From an uncultured Mesorhizobium sp. (GTDB lineage Bacteria; Pseudomonadota; Alphaproteobacteria; Rhizobiales; Rhizobiaceae): 6,335 bases of DNA. Location of the stretch: contig CATMOC010000229.1 of assembly GCA_950071955.1 (NCBI GenBank), positions 1-6,335 on the forward strand. The letters run 5' to 3'. A model generated the notes under the pieces. That model had not been told where the DNA came from and searched no databases. It saw only the letters and a list, made by a program, of their open reading frames with translations. Positions 1-6,202 of this stretch are shown here, one piece after another. Each line of letters opens with the position of its first letter. Position 1 is the stretch's first letter. The position numbers and the translations under genes are program-made.

Positions 1-369
1 CTGGTGCGAGAGGGCACCCTGGCACCGCAGGCGCTGGTGCAGCTCTGCATGGGCGTGCCCTGGGGCGCGCCCAATGATCTCAACACCCTGATGGCGATGG
101 TCAACAACATCCCCGAGGATTGGACCTGGTCGGCGTTTTCGCTGGGCCGCGATCAGATGCCCTATGCCGCCGCCGCGGTGCTGGCCGGCGGCAATGTGCG
201 CGTCGGGCTGGAGGACAACCTCTTTCTCGACAAGGGCGTGCTGGCCACCAACGCGCAGCTGGTCGAGCGCGCCGTGACGATCGTGGAGAACATGGGTGCG
301 CGGGTGATCGGGCCTGACGAGGTGCGCAAGAGGCTGGGGCTTGTGAAGCGGGCGCCGGTGGCGGCCTGA
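1..369 (+). CDS. Beta-keto acid cleavage enzyme (BKACE, DUF849), C-terminal part
   Basis: The frame is open from the left edge to the TGA at 367-369, so the start lies outside the window; the GTG at position 4 is an internal valine. About 122 residues are visible, against roughly 300 for a full BKACE. BKACE enzymes are zinc-dependent and condense a beta-keto acid with acetyl-CoA, giving acetoacetate and a new CoA ester. The visible part holds the family's late active-site block: GRDQMP at window residues 49-54 and an Arg-x3-Glu-Asp-Asn arrangement at R67, E71, D72, N73. E71 corresponds, from memory of the characterised Kce enzyme, to the zinc-binding glutamate after a conserved arginine four residues earlier. 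The neighbouring carnitine dehydrogenase makes 3-dehydrocarnitine the likely substrate, giving betainyl-CoA. Family is confident; substrate is inferred from context. The gene ends 46 bases before the HD gene, with no terminator visible in the gap. Confidence 0.88.
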   Translation: MVREGTLAPQALVQLCMGVPWGAPNDLNTLMAMVNNIPEDWTWSAFSLGRDQMPYAAAAVLAGGNVRVGLEDNLFLDKGVLATNAQLVERAVTIVENMGARVIGPDEVRKRLGLVKRAPVAA

Positions 370-401
370 CGCGCGGATTTGCCGACCATCCAGACTGTTT
401 C

Positions 402-408
402 GAGGAGG
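402..408 (+). promoter_or_regulatory. Strong ribosome binding site fixing a TTG start
   Basis: GAGGAGG lies seven bases upstream of the TTG at 416-418, which is ideal Shine-Dalgarno spacing. The first in-frame ATG, at 440-442, has no comparable site in front of it. This supports initiation at TTG and a product eight residues longer than an ATG-only model would give. Confidence 0.7.
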
Positions 409-415
409 CTCTTCA

Positions 416-1045
416 TTGAAGACGGTCAAGTTCACCGCGATGAAGGACGGCGATCGGGAGGACTACGAGTTCCTCAACGAGCACGAGATCGGCTTTGCCG
501 CCAAGACCGGCGACAGGCTGCTCGAGGCGCTGGTGAAACTCGACGAGAGCCTGTCCGGCTACCAGATAACCCGCCTGGGCCACTCCCTGCAGGCCGCGAC
601 GCGCGCCTGGCGCGATGGCGCCGACACCGACTGGATCGTCAGTGCCCTGCTGCACGACGTCGGCGACATCTACGCGCCCTATAATCACGACGAATACGCG
701 GCGGCCATCCTGAAGCCCTTCGTGCGCGAGCAGTGCACCTGGGTGGTGGAGAAGCACGGCGACTTCCAGCGGAAGTATTATGCGCATCATGTCGGCGGCG
801 ATCCGCACGCGCGGAACAAGTTCGCCGGCCATGCCTATTTCGACGATTGCGACCGGTTCTGCGAACGCTGGGACCAGTCGAGCTTCGATCCAGCCTACGA
901 CACGCTGCCGATCGATTTTTTCCGTCCCTTTGTGACCGAGGTGTTCTCGCGCAAGGCCTACGACCCGTCCTTCATGAGGCCGGGCGAACGCGTGCCCCTT
1001 GGCGATCCCGAAACAGCAAGAGAAAGAAACGGAGCATCCGCATGA
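416..1045 (+). CDS. HD-domain protein, COG4341 type, possible dinuclear iron enzyme
   Basis: A 209-residue soluble protein starting at TTG behind a strong ribosome binding site. It has no signal peptide or membrane segment. The HD fold spans roughly residues 50-160. The likely metal ligands are H56 (GHSLQ), H80-D81 (LLHDVGD), H91 (NHDEY), H114 (EKHGDFQRKYY) and D153 (ERWDQ). This H...HD...H...H...D set with the HxLQ block, and the 24-residue H56-to-H80 spacing, matches what I recall of PhnZ-type mixed-valence diiron oxygenases. Dinuclear HD phosphohydrolases share a similar ligand pattern, so the reaction is not settled. The PhnZ substrate-gating Tyr and Glu appear to be replaced by L46 and Y49. 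The family is usually annotated as a predicted HD phosphohydrolase. Its stop codon overlaps the carnitine dehydrogenase start (ATGA, 1042-1045), so the two are probably translationally coupled and it may act on a carnitine-pathway metabolite. Family call good, function unknown. Confidence 0.85.
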   Translation: MKTVKFTAMKDGDREDYEFLNEHEIGFAAKTGDRLLEALVKLDESLSGYQITRLGHSLQAATRAWRDGADTDWIVSALLHDVGDIYAPYNHDEYAAAILKPFVREQCTWVVEKHGDFQRKYYAHHVGGDPHARNKFAGHAYFDDCDRFCERWDQSSFDPAYDTLPIDFFRPFVTEVFSRKAYDPSFMRPGERVPLGDPETARERNGASA

Positions 1046-2118
1046 CCATCACCAGGGCCGCCTGCATCGGCGGCGGCGTCATCGGGGGCGGGTGGATCGC
1101 GCGGCTGGCGCTGAACGGCATCGACGTTGCCGTCTACGATCCGCACCCGGAGGCCAAGCGCAAGGTCGACGAGGTGATGAAGAACGCGCGGCGCGCCTAC
1201 AAGCGCATGGCGGCGAAGGGTCTGCCGAAGGAAGGCAAGGTCACCTATGCCGCCTCCATCGCCGAGGCGGTGAAGGACGCCGACTTCATCCAGGAAAGCG
1301 TGCCGGAGCGGCTCGACGTCAAGTTGAAGACGCTTGCCGAGATCGAGGCGGCCGCGCCGGCCGACGCGCTGATCGGCTCCTCGACGTCGGGCTTCAAGGC
1401 GACCGACATGGCGAAGGACATGAAGCATCCCGAGCGCTTCCTCGTCGCCCACCCGTTCAACCCGGTCTATCTCCTCCCGATCAATGAGCTGGTGCCGGGC
1501 GAGAAGACCGGCAAGGCATTCGTCGAGCGGGCGAAGGCGGCCTATACCTCCATCGGCATGAAATGCGTCGTCATCAACAAGGAGATCGACGCCTTCGTCG
1601 GCAACCGCCTGCTGGAGGCGGCCTGGCGCGAGGCGCTGTGGATGATCAAGGACGGCATCTGCACGGTCGAGGAACTGGACGACATCATGCGCTACGGCTT
1701 CGGCCTGCGCTGGGCGCAGATGGGCATGTTCCAGACCTACCGCATCGCAGGCGGCGAAGCCGGCATGCGCCACTTCATGGCCCAGTTCGGACCGGCGCTC
1801 GCCTGGCCCTGGACCAAGCTGATGGACGTGCCGGAGTTCAACGACGAACTCGTCGACCTCGTCGCGACGCAATCCGACGAGCAGTCGGGCAAATGGTCGA
1901 TCCGGGAACTGGAAAGGATCCGCGACGAGAATCTGGTCGGGATCATGGAAGCGCTGGCGAAGGCCGAAAAGGGCAAGGGCTGGGGCGCGGGCGAGTTGCA
2001 CAATGCCTACGTGAAGCAGCTTGGCAAGGCGGCCGGCAAGAAGGTGTCGAAGGCGGCCGAGAAGGCGAAGGCGGGCAAGCCCAAGAAGAAGGGAGCCGCG
2101 AAGGGAAAGAGGGGGTAG
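1042..2118 (+). CDS. lcdH: L-carnitine dehydrogenase with lysine-rich C-terminal tail
   Basis: This 358-residue cytosolic enzyme of the 3-hydroxyacyl-CoA dehydrogenase superfamily oxidises L-carnitine to 3-dehydrocarnitine with NAD+. The Rossmann glycine motif GGGVIGGGW is at residues 10-18. Expected catalytic residues are present: S116 in SSTSGF, H137 in AHPFNPVYLLP, E149 and N188 in GNRLLEA. Blocks diagnostic of carnitine dehydrogenase rather than of hydroxybutyryl-CoA dehydrogenase are GLRWAQMGMF (221-230) and AGMRHFMAQFGPAL (240-253), matching the Pseudomonas enzyme as I remember it. The start at ATG 1042 is supported by GGAG at 1031-1034 and overlaps the previous stop by four bases; the frame is open further upstream, but that region is shadow. 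The conserved enzyme ends near residue 325. The last 34 or so residues are a basic Lys/Ala/Gly tail that I do not expect in this family. No thioesterase domain is fused here, unlike in some rhizobial homologues. Confidence 0.92.
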   Translation: MTITRAACIGGGVIGGGWIARLALNGIDVAVYDPHPEAKRKVDEVMKNARRAYKRMAAKGLPKEGKVTYAASIAEAVKDADFIQESVPERLDVKLKTLAEIEAAAPADALIGSSTSGFKATDMAKDMKHPERFLVAHPFNPVYLLPINELVPGEKTGKAFVERAKAAYTSIGMKCVVINKEIDAFVGNRLLEAAWREALWMIKDGICTVEELDDIMRYGFGLRWAQMGMFQTYRIAGGEAGMRHFMAQFGPALAWPWTKLMDVPEFNDELVDLVATQSDEQSGKWSIRELERIRDENLVGIMEALAKAEKGKGWGAGELHNAYVKQLGKAAGKKVSKAAEKAKAGKPKKKGAAKGKRG

Positions 2119-2136
2119 TCTTCATATCCCCTACCA

Positions 2137-2160
2137 CCGCCGCGGTCCGGCGGATATCCG
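2137..2160. repeat. Intergenic inverted repeats before the sulfatase gene
   Basis: The 65-base gap 2119-2183 is the longest in the cluster. It contains a short stem (CCGCC 2137-2141 with GGCGG 2149-2153, seven-base loop) and a perfect ten-base palindrome, CGGATATCCG, at 2151-2160. There is no following T run, so it does not look like an intrinsic terminator. It could be an operator half-site pair or an RNA stabilising hairpin, or chance in GC-rich DNA. I see no convincing sigma-70 promoter here. Confidence 0.3.
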
Positions 2161-2183
2161 GCCGAGAGGTGAGGAAAAGCGAC

Positions 2184-3818
2184 ATGGATTCAGGGCAGAC
2201 CGAAGCGGGCAGAGCGGAACGGCCGAACGTCGTTCTGGTCCTCGTCGACGACATGGGTTTTTCTGATCTCGGCATCATGGGATCGGAGATCCGCACGCCC
2301 AACATCGACGCGCTGGCACACAACGGCGTGCTCCTGTCGGCCATGTACAATTGCGCGCGGTGCTGTCCAACGCGTGCCTCCCTGCTCACCGGGCTTTATC
2401 CGCACAAGGCCGGGATCGGCCACATGGGGACCAATCTCGGAACCCCGGCCTACCAGGGGTTCCTGCGCAACGATGCCGCCACGATCGCCGAACTGATGCG
2501 GCTCGGCGGCTACCGGACGCTGATGTCGGGCAAGTGGCATGTCGGCGGCGACTACACAGCGCGGCTGGTCGACAGCTGGCGTGTGGGCGACGTCGAGCAT
2601 CCGACGCCGCGCCAGCGCGGTTTCGACCGCTTCTACGGCTTCGTCGACGGCGTGATGAATTTCTTCTCGCCGCACTACATGATGCGCGACGATTCCCGCG
2701 TCGAGGTGTCGCCGTCCGACTTCTACCTGACGGATGCGATCACCGACAATGCAATCCAGATGATCGACGAGAGCGTCGAGCAGGATCAGCCGTTTTTCCT
2801 CTATCTGGCCCACCATGCGCCGCACTGGCCGCTGCAGGCGCCGGAAGAGGATATCGCGCGATATGACGGCGTCTATACCGGCGGCTGGGACGTCACGCGC
2901 ACGGCGCGGCACGAGGAGATGCAGGCGCGCGGCGTGCTGCAGCACAAATGGAACATCTCGCCGCGCGACGAGGCGGCGCCGGGCTGGGGAGACGTGAAGG
3001 TCAAGGACTGGGAGGCCGCCCGCATGGCTGCCTACGCCGCGATGATCGACCGGCTCGACCAGAACATCGGGCGCGTCACCTCCCGGCTCAAGGAGTTGGG
3101 CATTCTCGACAACACGCTGATCCTCTTCCTGTCCGACAATGGCGGCTGCGCGGAGTTCATGGCGGAAGACGGCTGGGGCAAGTATTACTCGGACCGGCAC
3201 AATGACGGGCGCAAGATCGAGATCGGCAACCGGCCGACGCTGAGGCCCGGCGGTCCGCTGACCTTCATGAGCTACGACCTGCCGTGGGCGAACGTGTCGA
3301 ACGCGCCGTTCCGGCTGTTCAAGCACTGGGTACACGAGGGAGGCATTTCGACGCCGCTCATCGTGCAATGGCCGAAGCGGTTCCGCCCGCAGACGGTGGT
3401 CCACGCCCCCTGCCACGTGATCGACGTCCTGCCGACCATCCTTGCCGCGACCGGCGTCGGCTATCCGTCCGAACTCGGCGGCGAGGCGATCCAGCCGATG
3501 GACGGCGAGAACATTCTGCCGCTGCTCGAAGGCCGATCCTGGGAGCGGGAACGGCCGCTGTTCTTCGAGCACGAGGGCAACTGTGCGATACGCGACGGCA
3601 AGTTCAAGCTCGTCCGGAAGTTCAATCAGCCGTGGGAACTCTACGACATGGAGGAAGACCGCACGGAACTGAACGACATGATGGGTTGCAACGAGCCGCT
3701 GACCGCCCGCCTGACGCGGGACTACGAAGGCTGGGCCGAGACGACCGGCGTCGCCGACTGGAACCGGATGCAGCCGATCCTCTTGAAGGCCTGGGAACTG
3801 GGCGACGTGCACGGATGA
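2184..3818 (+). CDS. Type I (formylglycine-dependent) sulfatase, arylsulfatase-like, cytosolic
   Basis: A 544-residue alkaline-phosphatase-superfamily sulfatase that should hydrolyse a sulfate ester. The signature C60-C61-P-T-R64-ASLLTG is intact, C60 being the residue converted to formylglycine. Calcium and sulfate site residues expected for the family are visible: D22-D23 in LVDDMG, K117 and H119 in SGKWHV, H211 in AHHAPHWP, D318-N319 in LSDNGG, and K380. The long first block CCPTRASLLTGLYPHKAGIG resembles the S1_4 arylsulfatase group rather than choline sulfatase; that subfamily call is from memory. There is no signal peptide: the protein begins with a polar leader and enters the first beta strand by residue 15, so it should stay in the cytosol. 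The start at ATG 2184 follows a purine-rich AGGTGAGG site; the frame is open far upstream, but that stretch overlaps the carnitine dehydrogenase. No maturation enzyme gene is in the window. Substrate unknown; carnitine-operon context hints at a sulfated quaternary amine. Confidence 0.9.
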   Translation: MDSGQTEAGRAERPNVVLVLVDDMGFSDLGIMGSEIRTPNIDALAHNGVLLSAMYNCARCCPTRASLLTGLYPHKAGIGHMGTNLGTPAYQGFLRNDAATIAELMRLGGYRTLMSGKWHVGGDYTARLVDSWRVGDVEHPTPRQRGFDRFYGFVDGVMNFFSPHYMMRDDSRVEVSPSDFYLTDAITDNAIQMIDESVEQDQPFFLYLAHHAPHWPLQAPEEDIARYDGVYTGGWDVTRTARHEEMQARGVLQHKWNISPRDEAAPGWGDVKVKDWEAARMAAYAAMIDRLDQNIGRVTSRLKELGILDNTLILFLSDNGGCAEFMAEDGWGKYYSDRHNDGRKIEIGNRPTLRPGGPLTFMSYDLPWANVSNAPFRLFKHWVHEGGISTPLIVQWPKRFRPQTVVHAPCHVIDVLPTILAATGVGYPSELGGEAIQPMDGENILPLLEGRSWERERPLFFEHEGNCAIRDGKFKLVRKFNQPWELYDMEEDRTELNDMMGCNEPLTARLTRDYEGWAETTGVADWNRMQPILLKAWELGDVHG

Positions 3819-3837
3819 AGCAGGGATTGGTTGCAAC

Positions 3838-5001
3838 ATGAATTTCGGCCTGACCGAGGAACAGTCTCTCATCGTAGAGACCACGCGGGCATTCGTGGAG
3901 AACGAACTCTATCCGCACGAGCGCGAAGTGGAGCGCTCTGGGCGGTTGGAGATGGACCTGATCCGCGAATTGCAGAAGAAGGCGATGGCGGCGGGGCTCT
4001 ACGCGGCCAACATGCCGACCGAGGTCGGCGGCGCCGGGCTCGATACGCTGACCTGGCTGCTCTACGAGAAGGAGCTCGGGCGCGCCAACTACGCGCTGCA
4101 CTGGACCTGCGTGGCACGGCCTTCCAACATCCTGCTTGCCGGCACCGACGAGCAGAAGGAGAAGTATCTCTATCCCTGCATCCGCGGCGAGACCTGGGAC
4201 TGCCTGGCGATGACCGAGCCCGGCGCCGGCTCCGACCTGCGCGGCATGAAGGCGAGCGCGGTGGAGAAAGGCGGCGACTGGGTGCTGAACGGCACCAAGC
4301 ACTTCATCTCCCACGCCGACATCGCCGGCTTCGCCATCGTCTTCATGGCCTCGGGCGAAGAGGACACGCCGCGGGGAAAGCGCAAGAAGATCACCGCCTT
4401 CTTCGTCGACAAGGGGACACCGGGATTCTCGGTACGCGAGGGCTACCGCAACGTCTCGCATCGCGGCTACACCAACGCGGTGCTGGAATTCGACGACTGC
4501 CGGTTGCCGGCGAGCCAGGTGCTGGGCGAGGTCCACAAGGGTTTCGAGGTGGCGAATTCCTGGCTCGGCGCGACGCGGCTGCAGGTCGCCGCGACCTGCC
4601 TGGGCCGGGCCGAGCGAGCGCTGGCGCATTCGATCGACTATGCCGCGCAGCGTCAGCAGTTCGGCCAGCAGATCGGAAAGTTCCAGGGCGTGTCCTTCAA
4701 GCTTGCCGACATGGCGACGGAGCTGAAGGCGGCGAACCTCCTGACCTTCGAGGCCGGCTGGAAATACGACGCCGGCACCGTGACCGACGAGGACATGGCC
4801 ATGGCCAAGCTGAAGGCGACCGAGATGCTCGCCTTCGTGGCCGACGAGGCGATCCAGATCCACGGCGGCATGGGTCTGATGGACGACCTGCCGCTGGAGC
4901 GCATCTGGCGCGACGCGCGGGTGGAGCGCATCTGGGAAGGCACGTCGGAGATCCAGCGCCACATCATCTCGCGCGCGCTGCTCAGGGCGGTGGGGGGCTA
5001 G
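3838..5001 (+). CDS. Acyl-CoA dehydrogenase (FAD)
   Basis: A 387-residue soluble acyl-CoA dehydrogenase of usual length, introducing a trans-2 double bond into an acyl-CoA and passing electrons to electron transfer flavoprotein. Landmarks in order are the N-terminal helical domain, the first flavin signature around CLAMTEPGAGSDLRGMK (122-138), the beta domain with WVLNGTKHFIS (148-158), RQQFGQQIGKFQ (272-283), the GGMG turn (343-346) and the end block RIWEGTSEIQRHI (364-376). E367 there is in the position of the medium-chain enzyme's catalytic glutamate. It starts 19 bases after the sulfatase with only a weak AGGG 12 bases upstream. Together with the downstream acyl-CoA ligase and the upstream carnitine genes, it may act on gamma-butyrobetainyl-CoA, forming crotonobetainyl-CoA. 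That is inferred from context; a short- or branched-chain acyl-CoA is equally possible from sequence alone. Confidence 0.92.
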   Translation: MNFGLTEEQSLIVETTRAFVENELYPHEREVERSGRLEMDLIRELQKKAMAAGLYAANMPTEVGGAGLDTLTWLLYEKELGRANYALHWTCVARPSNILLAGTDEQKEKYLYPCIRGETWDCLAMTEPGAGSDLRGMKASAVEKGGDWVLNGTKHFISHADIAGFAIVFMASGEEDTPRGKRKKITAFFVDKGTPGFSVREGYRNVSHRGYTNAVLEFDDCRLPASQVLGEVHKGFEVANSWLGATRLQVAATCLGRAERALAHSIDYAAQRQQFGQQIGKFQGVSFKLADMATELKAANLLTFEAGWKYDAGTVTDEDMAMAKLKATEMLAFVADEAIQIHGGMGLMDDLPLERIWRDARVERIWEGTSEIQRHIISRALLRAVGG

Positions 5002-5009
5002 TCCGCCCG

Positions 5010-5744
5010 ATGGCGAAAGCGGCGTTCCGCGAAACGGATCTCTATCTCCCGGTCAAGCGCATGCTCGAGGGGCAGGGCTACGAGGTGAAGGGCGAGATCG
5101 GGGCGGCCGATCTCGTGGCCGTGCGCGACGGCGACGAGCCGGTGGTGGTGGAGCTGAAATCCGGCTTCTCGCTGTCGCTCTACCATCAGGCGATCGACCG
5201 GCAGGCGCTGACCGACGCTGTCTACATCGCCGTGCCGCGCGGCCCGGGCAGGGCGTCACTGAAGGCGCTTGTCGAGAACCGGAAGCTCTGCCGGCGGCTC
5301 GGGCTCGGGCTGCTGACGGTGAAGCTCGCCGACGGGTTCGTGGAGATCCACTGCGATCCCGAGCCCTACCGTCCGCGCCAGTCCAAGACGCGCCGGGGGC
5401 GGTTGCTCAAGGAGTTTGCCAAGCTCGTCGGCGATCCGAACACCGGCGGAACCACGCGGCGCAACCTCGTCACGGCCTACCGGCAGGAGGCGCTGCTGTG
5501 CCTCAGCCTCCTCAATGTCCTAGGGCCGACGAAGGCCGCGCTGGTCGCGCGGTACACGGGCGTGGCGCACGCGCGGCGGCTGATGGCCGACAATCACTAC
5601 GGCTGGTTCGAGCGCGTGGGGACCGGCGTCTACGGTCTCAGCCCGAAGGGGACGGAGGCGATCGTCGACTACGGGTCCGAACTCGGAAAGCTCTCGACCG
5701 CGCGCCCCTTCGCCGACCTGCCGCAGACCGGAGCCGGACAATGA
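5010..5744 (+). CDS. DUF2161 protein: PD-(D/E)XK nuclease-like domain plus winged-helix-like C-terminus
   Basis: A 244-residue protein matching the DUF2161 (COG5482) putative PD-(D/E)XK phosphodiesterase family as I recognise it. The nuclease-like core occupies residues 5-115. It has an acidic helix residue E20, D34 in AADLVAV, the E48-L-K50 motif in VVVELKSG and Q60 in YHQAIDRQ, the classical layout of this fold. A basic linker follows (PRQSKTRRGR, 122-131). Residues 165-217 read like a winged helix: helix-turn-helix GPTKAALVARYTGVAHARR, then a wing-like WFERVGTGVYGLSPKG. This suggests DNA or RNA binding, though no member's activity is known to me. The ATG at 5010 lies eight bases after the acyl-CoA dehydrogenase stop, and the gene overlaps the next by four bases (ATGA, 5741-5744). 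It thus sits inside the metabolic operon, which is odd for a nuclease-like protein. The frame is open far upstream, but that is shadow of the dehydrogenase. Confidence 0.85.
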   Translation: MAKAAFRETDLYLPVKRMLEGQGYEVKGEIGAADLVAVRDGDEPVVVELKSGFSLSLYHQAIDRQALTDAVYIAVPRGPGRASLKALVENRKLCRRLGLGLLTVKLADGFVEIHCDPEPYRPRQSKTRRGRLLKEFAKLVGDPNTGGTTRRNLVTAYRQEALLCLSLLNVLGPTKAALVARYTGVAHARRLMADNHYGWFERVGTGVYGLSPKGTEAIVDYGSELGKLSTARPFADLPQTGAGQ

Positions 5745-6202
5745 ACGCGCCGCGCGATCTTTCCCGCCTGCTGCGCCCGAAGACGATCGCGGTGATCGGC
5801 GGCGGCTTCTTCGGCTCCAATGTCGTCAGGCAGTCGCTGAAGATGGGCTTCGCCGGCACGATCTGGCCGGTGCACCCGACGAAGGATTTGGTGGAGGGCC
5901 TGCCGGCCTACCGCTCGATCGCCGATCTTCCCGGCGTGCCGGACGCCACCTTCATCGGCGTCAACCGGCATCTGACCATCGACATGGTGCGCGAGCTCTC
6001 GGCCCGCGGCGCCGGCGGCGCGATCTGCTTTGCTTCGGGGTTCCTGGAGGCCGGCGCGGACGATGCCGACGGGGCGCGGCTGCAGGCGGACCTGATCGCC
6101 GCGGCGGGCGACATGCCGGTGATCGGGCCGAACTGCTACGGGCTGATCAACTATGCCGACGGGGCGCTTCTGTGGCCCGATTACGCCCCTCCCAATGGCT
6201 GA
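5741..6202 (+). CDS. ADP-forming acyl-CoA ligase, N-terminal CoA-binding domain only (truncated)
   Basis: A 153-residue product covering only the CoA-binding Rossmann domain of the NDP-forming acyl-CoA synthetase superfamily (acetate-CoA ligase/Pat-like), whose full members run to about 700 residues. Visible features are LRPKTIAVIGGGFFGSN (11-27), the WPVHP segment (42-46) and the GPNCYGLIN block (129-137). The domain is well conserved up to GALLWPD near residue 147. The reading then becomes YAPPNG and stops at 6200-6202. The expected continuation (succinyl-CoA ligase-like domain with the phosphohistidine, then the ATP-grasp domain) is not present in any frame of the remaining 133 bases. The start at ATG 5741 overlaps the previous stop and has GGAG at 5730-5733. 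An intact enzyme would activate a carboxylate, perhaps gamma-butyrobetaine or another pathway acid. The fragment could be a pseudogene made by deletion or insertion, or the result of a chimeric assembly. Confidence 0.82.
   Translation: MNAPRDLSRLLRPKTIAVIGGGFFGSNVVRQSLKMGFAGTIWPVHPTKDLVEGLPAYRSIADLPGVPDATFIGVNRHLTIDMVRELSARGAGGAICFASGFLEAGADDADGARLQADLIAAAGDMPVIGPNCYGLINYADGALLWPDYAPPNG

Noticed and set aside
370..415. Possible terminator or promoter between the BKACE and HD genes
   Set aside because: The 46-base gap has no stem with a T run and no convincing -35/-10 pair; only the ribosome binding site is supported.
958..2001. A 347-codon minus-strand frame opposite carnitine dehydrogenase
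   Set aside because: His/Arg/Asp-rich shadow typical of high third-position GC; no start signal or motif.
1563..2183. Possible upstream extension of the sulfatase, whose frame is open from 1563
   Set aside because: This stretch overlaps the carnitine dehydrogenase in another frame and translates to Arg/Gly/His-rich nonsense. The ATG at 2184 has a ribosome binding site and leads directly into the sulfatase fold.
2190..3884. A 564-codon open frame on the minus strand opposite the sulfatase
   Set aside because: It mirrors the sulfatase codon for codon in GC-rich DNA, has a low-complexity Arg/Val/His-rich translation with no family motif, and the plus strand encodes a complete enzyme with an intact active site.
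4895..4935. A 14-base direct repeat, TGGAGCGCATCTGG, at 4895-4908 and 4922-4935
   Set aside because: It encodes two ERIW segments in the conserved end block of the acyl-CoA dehydrogenase, so it is explained by protein sequence and codon bias.
3622..4962. A 446-codon minus-strand frame opposite the acyl-CoA dehydrogenase
   Set aside because: Antisense shadow of a well-supported gene; the translation has no recognisable domain and it spans a gene boundary on the other strand.
3831..5009. Possible fusion of a long N-terminal region to the DUF2161 protein
   Set aside because: The upstream part is the out-of-frame shadow of the acyl-CoA dehydrogenase, and the family begins right at the ATG at 5010.
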